Origin: CAXBNB01 sp040151475
GTDB lineage: Bacteria > Bacteroidota > Bacteroidia > Cytophagales > Cyclobacteriaceae
Reading direction: 5' to 3'
Assembly: GCF_040151475.1 (NCBI RefSeq)
Contig: NZ_JBDKWG010000146.1
Coordinates: 62,001 to 126,000, forward strand
DNA length: 64,000 bases
The notes below the pieces were generated by a model, which saw only the letters and a list, made by a program, of their open reading frames with translations, was not told the DNA's origin and searched no databases. The translations under genes and the position numbers were made by a program. Positions 44,809 to 54,338 of this stretch are shown here, one piece after another. Position 1 is the first letter of the stretch; the number at the start of each line of letters is the position of its first letter.

Positions 44809-46929
44809 ATGAGTGAGAAAAAGCAGGGCCTGAAAATAGCACTTGTCGGCAATCCTAATGCAGGTAAAACATCACTATTTAACCAGTTAACTGGTTTAAA
44901 GCAGAAGGTAGGAAACTTCCCAGGGGTAACAATGGACAAAAATTTCGGTTTTTTCAAACTCCCTGATGGCAATTCCTCTATTATTATTGACCTGCCGGGT
45001 ACCTACAGCATCTATCCCCGGTCTATGGATGAGCGGGTAGTATTTGATGTTCTGAGTGACAGCACTTCAGAAGACTATCCCGATATCATTATTGTGATTG
45101 TTGACGCTTCAAGCTTAGAAAGAAACCTGCTCCTTTTTACAGAAGTCATGGATTTGGGTATTCCTACCATCCTCGCATTGAATATGGTGGAAGTAGCCAA
45201 AAAAGAAAATAAAAGCATAAGCGTAAAAGCTCTGGAAAAAGAGTTTGAAACAAAAGTAGTTTCGATCAACGCCAGGCAAGGATTGGGTATAGAGAAATTG
45301 AAAAAGGCATTGACAGAAGAAATTAACAAACCGTCAAAAGCTTTTTTTGAAGCCACAAGCTTGTCTCCTGAAATCATTCCAGTCATTAAAGACAAGTTTA
45401 ATCTGGAAAATGATTACCTGGCTTATCAATATGCCCAACAAACTTATAGCAAACAGTTTTTATCCAACGACGAAAAAAGATTCATTGCTGATGCCAAGGT
45501 AAAATACAACTTTTGTGACAGGCAGTTTCAGACACGAGAAACGGTAGAACGGTATCAAAAAATTCGTGAAAAATTAAAATCCGTTGTTGTTGACAATGGC
45601 ATGGATTCCAATGAAACCAGATCAAACAAACTTGATAGAATCCTGACGCACAAGATCTATGGTTATTTGATCTTTATGGTTATCCTATTCTTATTATTTC
45701 AAACTATATTCAAATGGGCAGAACCATTCATGGATATGATTGATTACGGATTTGCCCAGCTGAGCTTTTTCACCAGACAATATTTACCGGAAGGAGCCCT
45801 CACCAACTTAATTGCCGAAGGCATAATCCCCGGTCTTGGAGGTGTATTGATATTTATTCCTCAAATCGCATTGCTTTTTTGTTTTATATCCATACTCGAA
45901 GAGTCAGGATATATGGCACGAGTCGTTTTCCTTATGGACAAAATCATGAGACGTTTTGGGCTCAATGGCAAAAGTGTGGTACCTCTAATATCAGGAGTAG
46001 CATGTGCCATTCCTGCAATTATGGCAACCAGAAATATTGAAAGCTGGAAGGACAGGTTGATTACCATTTTTGTGACCCCATTTATGAGTTGCTCTGCCCG
46101 GCTTCCGGTTTATGCTATTTTGATAGCACTGGTTGTTCCCAATAGAAATGTGCTGGGCTTTTTCAATTTACAAGGTGTGGTGTTGATGGGCATGTATCTG
46201 TTGGGTTTTTTAGCCGCTATATTATCCGCATTGGCAATGAAATATATTCTGAAAGCCAAAGACAGAAGTTATTTCATAATGGAACTACCCATTTACCGAT
46301 GGCCCAAGTGGAAAAATGTGTGGTACACTATTTTTGGAAAAAGTAAAACTTTCGTTCTCGAAGCGGGTAAAATCATTTTGGCCATTTCCATTATTTTGTG
46401 GGTGCTTGCTTCATATGGACCAGGTGAAAAATTCAATAACGCAGAGGAGATTGTAAAAACAGAAATGCAAATCAACCATATTGATGACACTGAATACGAA
46501 AACCTGCTCTCTGCACACAAGCTTGAATATTCTTATGCGGGAATTCTAGGGAAATCTATCGAACCAGCTATTCGCCCACTTGGTTATGACTGGAAAATTG
46601 GTATTGCATTAATTACCTCGTTTGCAGCACGCGAAGTTTTTGTCGGTACCATAGCTACTATATACAGTGTGGGTGCAGATGTAGAAGACGAATCCACTAT
46701 CAAAGACAAACTTAGAGCAGAAATCAACCCTAAAACTGGTAAACCGATGTACTCTCTTGCACTTGGTGTATCCCTACTTATCTTTTATGCGTTTGCAATG
46801 CAATGTATGAGTACCCTGGCAGTAGTTTATCGGGAAACAAAAACATGGAAATGGCCGATTCTACAGTTAATTTACATGTCGGGCGTGGCATACTTAGGAG
46901 CATTAATAGCATATCAGTTGCTCAAATAA
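44809..46929 (+). CDS. feoB: Ferrous iron transporter FeoB
   Basis: A 706-residue GTP-dependent Fe(II) permease in the inner membrane. The G domain has G1 GNPNAGKTS at 14-22, G2 in FPGVTMDK and G3 DLPGTYSIYP. The G4 motif reads NMVE at 125-128, where NxxD is the norm. A helical GDI-like part follows to about 270. Two Gate (nucleoside-recognition-like) modules with PLISGVACAIPAIMATR and SFAAREVFVGT follow, with about 8 membrane helices. FeoC is not seen. The Glu in G4 may alter guanine specificity. Confidence 0.95.
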   Translation: MSEKKQGLKIALVGNPNAGKTSLFNQLTGLKQKVGNFPGVTMDKNFGFFKLPDGNSSIIIDLPGTYSIYPRSMDERVVFDVLSDSTSEDYPDIIIVIVDASSLERNLLLFTEVMDLGIPTILALNMVEVAKKENKSISVKALEKEFETKVVSINARQGLGIEKLKKALTEEINKPSKAFFEATSLSPEIIPVIKDKFNLENDYLAYQYAQQTYSKQFLSNDEKRFIADAKVKYNFCDRQFQTRETVERYQKIREKLKSVVVDNGMDSNETRSNKLDRILTHKIYGYLIFMVILFLLFQTIFKWAEPFMDMIDYGFAQLSFFTRQYLPEGALTNLIAEGIIPGLGGVLIFIPQIALLFCFISILEESGYMARVVFLMDKIMRRFGLNGKSVVPLISGVACAIPAIMATRNIESWKDRLITIFVTPFMSCSARLPVYAILIALVVPNRNVLGFFNLQGVVLMGMYLLGFLAAILSALAMKYILKAKDRSYFIMELPIYRWPKWKNVWYTIFGKSKTFVLEAGKIILAISIILWVLASYGPGEKFNNAEEIVKTEMQINHIDDTEYENLLSAHKLEYSYAGILGKSIEPAIRPLGYDWKIGIALITSFAAREVFVGTIATIYSVGADVEDESTIKDKLRAEINPKTGKPMYSLALGVSLLIFYAFAMQCMSTLAVVYRETKTWKWPILQLIYMSGVAYLGALIAYQLLK

Positions 46930-46983
46930 AAGATCGATTACTTTATCGGGATTAACTTTGTTGAATCATATTATACAATACTA

Positions 46984-48786
46984 ATGACACCAAACGAACT
47001 CAAGAGTGTTTTCACCAAGAGGATTCAACATTTTACAGAAGAATTTGAATCATTAAATTCCAAACATAAAACTCTATCACTACTACGAGTTGCCTTATTT
47101 ATTTCATTGATTGGCTTAGTCGTCTATGCAGCCAACATCCGAAATCCATACCTCTTATCCGGAACAATAATTATTTTCTTTGTTGCCTTTGGTATTGTCA
47201 TTCAGATTCACAATCGCATTAAATTCAAACGTCAAAGTACCCTTTTTGCAAAAAAATTAAATGAAGAAGAAATCCACCGATTAAATGGAAATTTATCAGG
47301 TTTATACGATGGATTAAAATACGAAGACAAAAATCATTTTTACGCTCCAGATTTAGACATTTTTGGGTCAAATTCTCTTTTTCAATTGGTGATTAGAAGC
47401 AGGGTTGAAGAAAGCAGACGACTTACTGCTGACTGGTTGCTTCATCATGCACCAAAAGCCGAGATACTCAAAAGACAACAGGCCATACTTGAACTCAAAA
47501 ATGATATTGATTGGCGACAAAACTTCACTGCTCTGGGAATGCATACAGAAGAAGTCGATGAAAAAAAACAAACTGATTTAAATGCGTTTACCTCCTGGAT
47601 CTCTGCTGGAAATAAGTTTATAGATAAGTCGAAATGGAAAATACTAAGTTGGGTAATGCCTCTCGTTGCACTATTGGCATCTACCCTGGTACTATTTTTC
47701 GATTTCCCCTATCAGATCATTTTCGTACCAATAATTATTAATTTCTTCCTCTTAAAAGTAACATTTGCCCCTCTTCTTGATTTAACCAAAAAATTTGATG
47801 CCGCAACAAAGGTTTTGAAATCTTACGAAAACCTTATTCTAGCGGTAGAAAACAAGTCTTTTACAAATGAAAAACTTTCTTCATTAAAATCAGTTTTTGA
47901 CTCTAATGACAGCAAGGCATCTAAGTCTATTCAAACTTTAAGAAGAACTCTTTATCAATTGCTCAATCGGGCAAATATGCTTTACTTCCCATTAAATGTA
48001 TTGTTTTTACTTGATTTGATTTGGCTGTTGAGAGCAGAGCAATGGAAGAAAAAACATGGAGGCGAAATAAAAAAATGGTTTGATGCCATCCATGAGATAG
48101 ATGCATTGAATGACATGGCATCATTGACTTATTCCAGTCCTGATTTTGTTTTTCCAGAAATCACCGATAATGATTTCCAATTGGATGCCAAAAAAATGGG
48201 TCATCCGCTCATTCATGGAGACAGAGTAAAAAATGATTTTCAACTTAACAATCGGGGAAAGCTAGGATTGATTACTGGTTCAAACATGTCCGGTAAAAGT
48301 ACATTTCTAAGAACAGTAGGTATAAATCTGGTGATGGCACAGGCAGGATTACCAGTATGTGCTCATTCATTTTCTTGTTCCCCCACCAGAGTCTTCACAA
48401 GTATGAGAACACAAGACAACCTGGAAGAACACATCAGTTCATTTTATGCCGAACTCAAAAGAATAAAACAGCTACTGGACTCAATAAATGAATCTCCCGT
48501 ATTTTATCTTTTGGATGAAATATTGAAAGGAACAAACTCAGAAGACCGACACAAAGGGTCGATCTCACTTATCAATCAACTTTCTAAAAAAAATGCTACT
48601 GGTTTGATTTCCACACATGATTTAACGCTCTCTAACCTGGAAAATGAACAGGTGAAAAATTATAGCTTCAACAGTGAAATAGTGGGAGATGAAATCATTT
48701 TCGATTACAAACTTACAGAAGGCCCATGCCGCAGCTTTAACGCCAGCAAACTGATGGAAAAAATGGGTATAATAGTAAATTCATAA
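46984..48786 (+). CDS. Membrane-anchored MutS-like ATPase
   Basis: 600 residues. The C-terminal ATPase is of MutS type: Walker A GSNMSGKS at 432-439, Walker B LLDEIL (D511, E512), GTNSEDR and STHDLTL. The N-terminal mismatch-recognition and connector domains of MutS1 are missing. In their place are two membrane helices near 36-80 and two more near 215-260, so the protein should sit in the inner membrane. A MutS core-like lever region lies between. This form is annotated as MutS-family in Bacteroidota, but a role in mismatch repair is unlikely. Function unknown. Confidence 0.85.
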   Translation: MTPNELKSVFTKRIQHFTEEFESLNSKHKTLSLLRVALFISLIGLVVYAANIRNPYLLSGTIIIFFVAFGIVIQIHNRIKFKRQSTLFAKKLNEEEIHRLNGNLSGLYDGLKYEDKNHFYAPDLDIFGSNSLFQLVIRSRVEESRRLTADWLLHHAPKAEILKRQQAILELKNDIDWRQNFTALGMHTEEVDEKKQTDLNAFTSWISAGNKFIDKSKWKILSWVMPLVALLASTLVLFFDFPYQIIFVPIIINFFLLKVTFAPLLDLTKKFDAATKVLKSYENLILAVENKSFTNEKLSSLKSVFDSNDSKASKSIQTLRRTLYQLLNRANMLYFPLNVLFLLDLIWLLRAEQWKKKHGGEIKKWFDAIHEIDALNDMASLTYSSPDFVFPEITDNDFQLDAKKMGHPLIHGDRVKNDFQLNNRGKLGLITGSNMSGKSTFLRTVGINLVMAQAGLPVCAHSFSCSPTRVFTSMRTQDNLEEHISSFYAELKRIKQLLDSINESPVFYLLDEILKGTNSEDRHKGSISLINQLSKKNATGLISTHDLTLSNLENEQVKNYSFNSEIVGDEIIFDYKLTEGPCRSFNASKLMEKMGIIVNS

Positions 48787-48864
48787 AAGCCTGTTGACAT
48801 TGTTTTCTCCTTTTGTAAAAGGAAATTTCCATGGACTATTGACCATCCACAATCGACTATTTCC

Positions 48865-48872
48865 TACTTTTG
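48865..48872 (+). promoter_or_regulatory. Putative -7 promoter element of purK-purE
   Basis: TACTTTTG, exact TAnnTTTG, 28 bp before the purK ATG. A TTG at 48839-48841 is 23 bp upstream. Confidence 0.5.
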
Positions 48873-48899
48873 TATCTTAATTTAAGAAAGTGAATAAAT

Positions 48900-50036
48900 A
48901 TGGGTTTTGATCCAAATATAAAAATTGGAGTTTTAGGTGGTGGCCAACTGGGCCGTATGATGATACAGTCAGGCATTGATTTTAACCTAAACATAGGGGT
49001 TCTCGACCCTGACCCCAATGCTCCTTGTAAAAACCTGGTAGAGAATTTTCAGGTTGGCAGTCTTACTGATTTTGATACCGTATATCAGTTTGGCCAACAA
49101 TTCGACCTGATTACCATTGAGATCGAAAATGTAAACACAGAAGCCCTTAAAAAACTTCAGGAAGAAGGGAAGAAAGTGTATCCTCAACCAGAAATCATTG
49201 AAATAATCAAAGACAAAGGCATTCAAAAAGAGTTTTACAAAAACAATGGCATTCCCACTTCTGAGTATTTTTTGTTGGAAAATAAAGAAGAGCTTAAAGA
49301 ACATATCCCTTTTTTACCTGCTGTACATAAACTCCGAACAGAAGGGTATGACGGAAGAGGAGTAAAAGTACTGCAATCAAAAGAGAGCATTTCAGATGGT
49401 TTTGATGCGCCAGCCGTTTTGGAAAAATACGTTGATTATACAAAAGAACTATCCGTACTTGTAGCAAGAAATGCAGACGGAGAAACCAAAACATATCCGG
49501 TAGTAGAGTTGGAATTTCATCCGGAAGCAAACCTCGTGGAATTTCTGTTTTCCCCTGCCAACATAGATACAGCAACGGAGATTAAAGCAAGCCAAATTGC
49601 CATCGAGGTAATTGAAAAGTTGGACATGATTGGCTTGTTGGCCGTAGAAATGTTTCTGACAAAAGACGGAGATATTTTGGTAAATGAATCTGCCCCGCGA
49701 ACTCACAACAGCGGACACCATACCATTGAAGCTAATGTAACTTCTCAATTCGAACAACACCTCAGAGCAATACTTAACCTGCCTTTAGGAGACACTTCCA
49801 TCAAAAGCAATGCGGTAATGATCAACTTGCTGGGTGCAGAAGGATATACAGGCAATGCCAAATATGAAGGAGCCGAAATGGTAATGTCAATGGATGAAGT
49901 ACACTTACATTTGTATGGAAAAAAAACAACCAAGCCATTTCGGAAAATGGGACATGCCACCATTCTGGGAAAGAAAATGGAAAAAGTAAAAAATAAAGCC
50001 AAATTGGTAAAATCAACTCTGATCATAAAAGCATAA
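48900..50036 (+). CDS. purK: N5-carboxyaminoimidazole ribonucleotide synthase
   Basis: 378 residues, ATP-grasp fold. It carboxylates aminoimidazole ribonucleotide with bicarbonate and ATP in purine synthesis. N-terminal IGVLGGGQLGRMM, central RTEGYDGRGVKVL and C-terminal NESAPRTHNSGHHTIEA are the PurK signatures. purE follows after 3 bp, so product can pass directly to the mutase. Confidence 0.96.
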   Translation: MGFDPNIKIGVLGGGQLGRMMIQSGIDFNLNIGVLDPDPNAPCKNLVENFQVGSLTDFDTVYQFGQQFDLITIEIENVNTEALKKLQEEGKKVYPQPEIIEIIKDKGIQKEFYKNNGIPTSEYFLLENKEELKEHIPFLPAVHKLRTEGYDGRGVKVLQSKESISDGFDAPAVLEKYVDYTKELSVLVARNADGETKTYPVVELEFHPEANLVEFLFSPANIDTATEIKASQIAIEVIEKLDMIGLLAVEMFLTKDGDILVNESAPRTHNSGHHTIEANVTSQFEQHLRAILNLPLGDTSIKSNAVMINLLGAEGYTGNAKYEGAEMVMSMDEVHLHLYGKKTTKPFRKMGHATILGKKMEKVKNKAKLVKSTLIIKA

Positions 50037-50039
50037 GCC

Positions 50040-50513
50040 ATGGTAGGAATCATAATGGGAAGTAAGTCGGATCTGAATGTAATGCAGGAAGCTGCCGACA
50101 TATTGAATGAATTAAACGTGCCTTTTGATATGACCATAGTATCGGCTCATCGCACTCCTCACCGCATGGTTAAATATGCCGAAGAGGCTCGCAACAAAGG
50201 CTTGAAAGTTATCATAGCAGGAGCTGGAGGAGCTGCACACCTTCCAGGAATGGTAGCTTCCATCACTACATTACCCGTAATTGGTGTACCGGTGAAATCC
50301 AGCAATTCCATAGACGGTTGGGATTCTGTATTGTCTATTCTTCAAATGCCGGGAGGAGTTCCAGTAGCCACAGTCGCACTCAATGGCGCAAAGAATGCTG
50401 GCATTCTGGCTGCTCAAATACTCGGAACAAGTGACGAAAAAATAGCCTCTAACCTACAGGCGTATAAAGATCAGCTACGAGAAAAAGTAGAAGCTTCTAT
50501 CAAAGAGATGTAG
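50040..50513 (+). CDS. purE: N5-carboxyaminoimidazole ribonucleotide mutase
   Basis: 157 residues, class I PurE. MGSKSDLNVM near the N-terminus, SAHRTPHRM with the catalytic histidine, and AGGAAHLPGMVAS are all present. It converts the product of PurK to CAIR in the purine pathway. Co-transcribed with purK. Confidence 0.97.
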   Translation: MVGIIMGSKSDLNVMQEAADILNELNVPFDMTIVSAHRTPHRMVKYAEEARNKGLKVIIAGAGGAAHLPGMVASITTLPVIGVPVKSSNSIDGWDSVLSILQMPGGVPVATVALNGAKNAGILAAQILGTSDEKIASNLQAYKDQLREKVEASIKEM

Positions 50514-50641
50514 TACAACAAGACCCTACTTTGTTCGTTGTTCCAAGAAATATTCTGATTGTTAATCTAAATATATGTAATTTAGAGCCTTAATCAGCTA
50601 TATAAAAAGTATTGTTTATAGCATATTATATATTCAAATTG

Positions 50642-52261
50642 ATGAATAGTTTTTTCAGAAGACACTCAATAGTAGTTGTTTTCATTGTTGGGTTAATTCA
50701 ATATTCCTGCAATGTCGGCGATATAGATTTCGACAACATTGAAGATCCTGTTTTCACCCCGGAAATAGTAGCTCCAATTGGAGAAGTCACCTATACGGTA
50801 AAAGAACTCATTGAAGAGATTAACGACCCCAACATTGAAATTAGTGATGCCAAAAATTTATTGCTTGCAGTAACCTATCGGGATACTTCAGTATTTAAAG
50901 TACCTACAGAGTTGATTAGCATTGATGAAATCAGTCAACAAAAGGTCATGGAAACCGGAATTGTAGTCCTGGCTTCTCCCACTGATGTCACTGAAACATT
51001 TCAGGAAACACTATCCCTGGAATATCCTGCTCAAAATGGTGAGCAAATAGACTCAATAATATATTCAAATGGTGACCTGGAAATTATAGTAGATTCTCAG
51101 ATCGCTGCAGATGTTGAGTTGGAAATTAAATTGGTAGATTTTGTACATTCCGATTCCAGAGATACTATTACTTTCAATGTCAGTTTACCTTACAATGGCT
51201 CTTTGCCAGTTTCCGATACACAAAATACCACACTACAGGATTACAGAACCGCACTCTCACGCATTGGAGGACAAAATGTCTTTAATGTTATCGTTAATGG
51301 AACAGTTAATATCAAGGCAGGTCAATCCGTAAATAGTTCAGATTATATCTTCCTCACTTTTAATACCAGCAATACGCAGTTTTCCTCAGTCATTGGCTAT
51401 TTTGATGAAAAAGAAATAACCATTCAGGATCAAACCATAGACATTGATTTTTTCAATGACATTGAACCATTCGGGTTGGAATTTAAAAGTCCGGAAATTG
51501 TACTCCATATCGACAACTCTTTCGGTTTGCCCATCGGCATCTCTCTGGCAGGTATTTCTTCCTCCAATAGTGATGGTGATTTTAGAATGTTAACTGGTTT
51601 GGCAACTGAGAAACCAATAAAAATAAAATATCCTGCTTTATCTAAATTCGGGCAAACGAGCAGTTCACGCATCACGATATCAAACGACATCTCAAATCTA
51701 AGTGACTTGTTAGCCATTTCTCCTAATAAGATCACCATACCCATATCAGCTACTACGAATTATGAAAACGCAAGTCAGGAATCAAACTTTTATACAGATC
51801 AAAGCCAAATAACTACTGCGCTGGAAGTAAATATGCCCCTGGATGTTAAACTAGGAGGTTATAAACAAACTTTTCAGTTCGACATTGACGATGTAGATTT
51901 TGATGAGGCAGATTCTATAAAACTAAGGGTGAGAACAGTTAATGACTTGCCATTTAGTGGTTCGATGAACCTGTATCTTTTAGATGCCGATAGTGTAGTC
52001 ATACATGAAGTACCGGACAACCTAATTCTTCAGTCACCCGAGCTTGGTGCCAACGGAAGGACAGACCAACCCAAAACACAGATTGCAGATGTGTTACTCA
52101 ATTCAGCAGGTATTACAGCATTGAACAATGCAGATAAAATAGCTTTAGTCTTAACTGTAGATAGCTTTGAATCAGAAGACAATAGATTCGTAAAGATTTA
52201 TTCTGATTATGCTTTGACCATAAAAATTGGTGTAATTGCTTATCTCAATTTTACTCCCTGA
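50642..52261 (+). CDS. Exported lipoprotein of unknown function, paired with DUF5723 protein
   Basis: 539 residues from the ATG at 50642 (the frame opens 30 bp earlier at a TTG). Signal MNSFFRRHSIVVVFIVGLIQ then YSC, with lipidation likely on C23, followed by an acidic stretch (DIDFDNIEDP) that suits outward-facing lipoproteins in Bacteroidota. The rest is rich in Asp, Asn, Ser, Thr and beta-forming residues, without transmembrane segments or a motif I recognise. It is 2 bp upstream of the next gene, which suggests a joint surface or envelope function. Confidence 0.75.
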   Translation: MNSFFRRHSIVVVFIVGLIQYSCNVGDIDFDNIEDPVFTPEIVAPIGEVTYTVKELIEEINDPNIEISDAKNLLLAVTYRDTSVFKVPTELISIDEISQQKVMETGIVVLASPTDVTETFQETLSLEYPAQNGEQIDSIIYSNGDLEIIVDSQIAADVELEIKLVDFVHSDSRDTITFNVSLPYNGSLPVSDTQNTTLQDYRTALSRIGGQNVFNVIVNGTVNIKAGQSVNSSDYIFLTFNTSNTQFSSVIGYFDEKEITIQDQTIDIDFFNDIEPFGLEFKSPEIVLHIDNSFGLPIGISLAGISSSNSDGDFRMLTGLATEKPIKIKYPALSKFGQTSSSRITISNDISNLSDLLAISPNKITIPISATTNYENASQESNFYTDQSQITTALEVNMPLDVKLGGYKQTFQFDIDDVDFDEADSIKLRVRTVNDLPFSGSMNLYLLDADSVVIHEVPDNLILQSPELGANGRTDQPKTQIADVLLNSAGITALNNADKIALVLTVDSFESEDNRFVKIYSDYALTIKIGVIAYLNFTP

Positions 52262-52263
52262 AA

Positions 52264-53706
52264 ATGAATCGTGTCGTAAATATATTGTGCTTCATCCTCC
52301 TTCTGAGCGTTCCTGCCATAGTCAAGGGACAGTCTGGCATTTCAATGTATCACTTGCAAAACACCACCTTCCAAGGCAACAATTTCAACCCTTCGTTTAT
52401 TCCTGAAGGAAAATTGTTTCTTGGTCTGCCACTTTTGTCAGGTATTGCGCTGGATTACAACAGCAGGGCTAGTTACAACGACATTGTAATAAAAGAAAAC
52501 GGTAGAAAAATATGGAATACTGAAGGTTTTGCAAGCCTTATGAAAAAACGAAACTATGTAAGCCTTGAGGCTGATATCAGCACGTTTTACCTGGGAGTAA
52601 GGGCCAATGAAACTACTGCTTTTTCACTATTTGTCAACGAAAAAATGGCTGGTAGAGCATTCGGTTCAAAAGATATTATCACATTGGCTCTGGAAGGTAA
52701 TGCCGGATTTATTGGAAAAGAAATTGACTTTAGTAAAGTAGCCGTTGATGCACGGTATTATAGGGAAATTGGAATAGGCTATTGGAAACACCTGCCTAAA
52801 AAGAAGCTCAGTATGGGTGTGAGGGTTAAGTACCTTATAGGAATTTTCAATGCTTCATCCGACAATAATTTTGATGGAAAAGCTACTCTGTCAGACGACA
52901 ACTTCAATATGGCTTTCAACTTTAAGAATGCAACTTTCAATACTTCCGGAGTTGATTTGTTCAGTGACGGATCGTCAGCAGACATTCAATCTCACATGAT
53001 TGGTAATGGAAATACAGGCTTTGGGATTGACCTGGGAGCCAATTGGAAAATAACCAAAGAACTATCAGCAGCTGTAGCATGGAACGATATCGGTTTTATC
53101 AACTGGAAGGTAGATCCTAAAAATTACACCTTGCAAGACACTACTTTTAACTATGGTGGACTGATACTAAAAGATATAGAAGATTTTCAGCAATCACTTG
53201 AAGATTCTATTTCAGAAAGATTTCAACGGCATGAAACCACCAACCCTTACAAAACAGCACTTAATTCAAGATTCTATTCGAGTCTATCGTATAAAATTGA
53301 TCCAAAATCTACTTTGACTGCAACCATTGCCAATCACGGAGTATCCCGAAGACTCAGAATGCTCTATGGAGTTGGTTATTCCAGAAAATTCGGAAAAGTA
53401 TTGACTGTTTCCGGAAATGTTGTTAAATCTCCCCAAAGGGGTTTAAACCTTGGCTTGGCATACGCCATTGACTTGGGTTCATTCCAATACTACATGGCTT
53501 CAGACAAGCTTTTAGGAGTAGCTGATGCCACTAACCTATCTGCTATGGACATTCGGTTTGGCATCAATTTTATTTTCGGAAGGAATAAGGTTAGTTCAGG
53601 AAATCCTGAAGACGGTAACAAACAAGACGGAGAAAAAATTTACCAGAAAATCCCATTGCAGAAACCCCGAGAAATTTACGAAAAGAAAACTTTTCAAGAG
53701 TATTAA
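52264..53706 (+). CDS. DUF5723-like outer-membrane beta-barrel protein
   Basis: 480 residues. Signal peptide MNRVVNILCFILLLSVPAI to VKGQ. The mature part begins with SMYHLQNTTFQGNNFNPSF and LPLLSGIALDYNS, like the DUF5723 family of Bacteroidota, and continues with alternating strands including GIGYWKHLPKKKLSMGVRVKYL. A barrel in the outer membrane is likely. The last 40 residues are charged and extended. It starts 2 bp after the lipoprotein gene. Its stop overlaps the convergent methyltransferase stop by 4 bp. Confidence 0.75.
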   Translation: MNRVVNILCFILLLSVPAIVKGQSGISMYHLQNTTFQGNNFNPSFIPEGKLFLGLPLLSGIALDYNSRASYNDIVIKENGRKIWNTEGFASLMKKRNYVSLEADISTFYLGVRANETTAFSLFVNEKMAGRAFGSKDIITLALEGNAGFIGKEIDFSKVAVDARYYREIGIGYWKHLPKKKLSMGVRVKYLIGIFNASSDNNFDGKATLSDDNFNMAFNFKNATFNTSGVDLFSDGSSADIQSHMIGNGNTGFGIDLGANWKITKELSAAVAWNDIGFINWKVDPKNYTLQDTTFNYGGLILKDIEDFQQSLEDSISERFQRHETTNPYKTALNSRFYSSLSYKIDPKSTLTATIANHGVSRRLRMLYGVGYSRKFGKVLTVSGNVVKSPQRGLNLGLAYAIDLGSFQYYMASDKLLGVADATNLSAMDIRFGINFIFGRNKVSSGNPEDGNKQDGEKIYQKIPLQKPREIYEKKTFQEY

Positions 53707-54338
53707 CTCCGACTACAATAGATCTGCGAAAAAATCATCTGTTTGTAAAACAACTTTTCCTTTTCTAAAACAAATCCTGCAGGATTCAAAGAAGTACTTA
53801 AATCCGTAAGTTTACTACTCTCCAGTCTGCTGACCTTTCCAAAAAAAACATGCATAACCCAGAGCAAAAGCCTTTGCCAAAATAGATTCTGTTTGTTTTG
53901 AAAATCCGTCACTATTAGTCTGCCCTCCGGACTTAACAACGATTTCAATCTCGGCAGAATGCACCCGTTTAGTTTTTCTTGTGTAAATACGTCAAGAAAA
54001 AAATTACAAATAACAACATCGAAATCCATTTCGGATTTCCAGTCTTCAAATGGACTATGGATAAAGTGAATATTCAATCGACTTTTTGAATCAAACTGAG
54101 AACGAGCCAATTCAATCATTTTAGAAGATTTTTCAACATAAAAAATCTCAGCACCTTTCTTTCTTTCAATAAGCTCTTGAAGAATCCACCCTGTTCCTCC
54201 TCCCAAAATTAATATTTTAGAAGCAGAGTCTAATAGATGCAAAAATTCTATCTGAGCTTTATGTATGGTATCACCAAAAACGAATTGAGCAAGTCGGTCA
54301 TAATAAGGTGCTACCAGATCAAAATCGTTGGTTTTCAT
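53703..54338 (-). CDS. Class I SAM-dependent methyltransferase
   Basis: 211 residues. SAM-binding motif I is ILILGGGTGWILQELI, the acidic motif II position is in IFYVEKSS, and DFDVVICNFFLDVF is motif IV. The opening DLVAPYYDRLAQFVFG recalls the UbiE/MenG group. The start codon overlaps the stop of the UbiA-like gene (ATGA), so the two are translationally coupled. A lipophilic product made by the prenyltransferase would be a natural substrate; this is inference. Confidence 0.8.
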   Translation of the reverse strand: MKTNDFDLVAPYYDRLAQFVFGDTIHKAQIEFLHLLDSASKILILGGGTGWILQELIERKKGAEIFYVEKSSKMIELARSQFDSKSRLNIHFIHSPFEDWKSEMDFDVVICNFFLDVFTQEKLNGCILPRLKSLLSPEGRLIVTDFQNKQNLFWQRLLLWVMHVFFGKVSRLESSKLTDLSTSLNPAGFVLEKEKLFYKQMIFSQIYCSRS

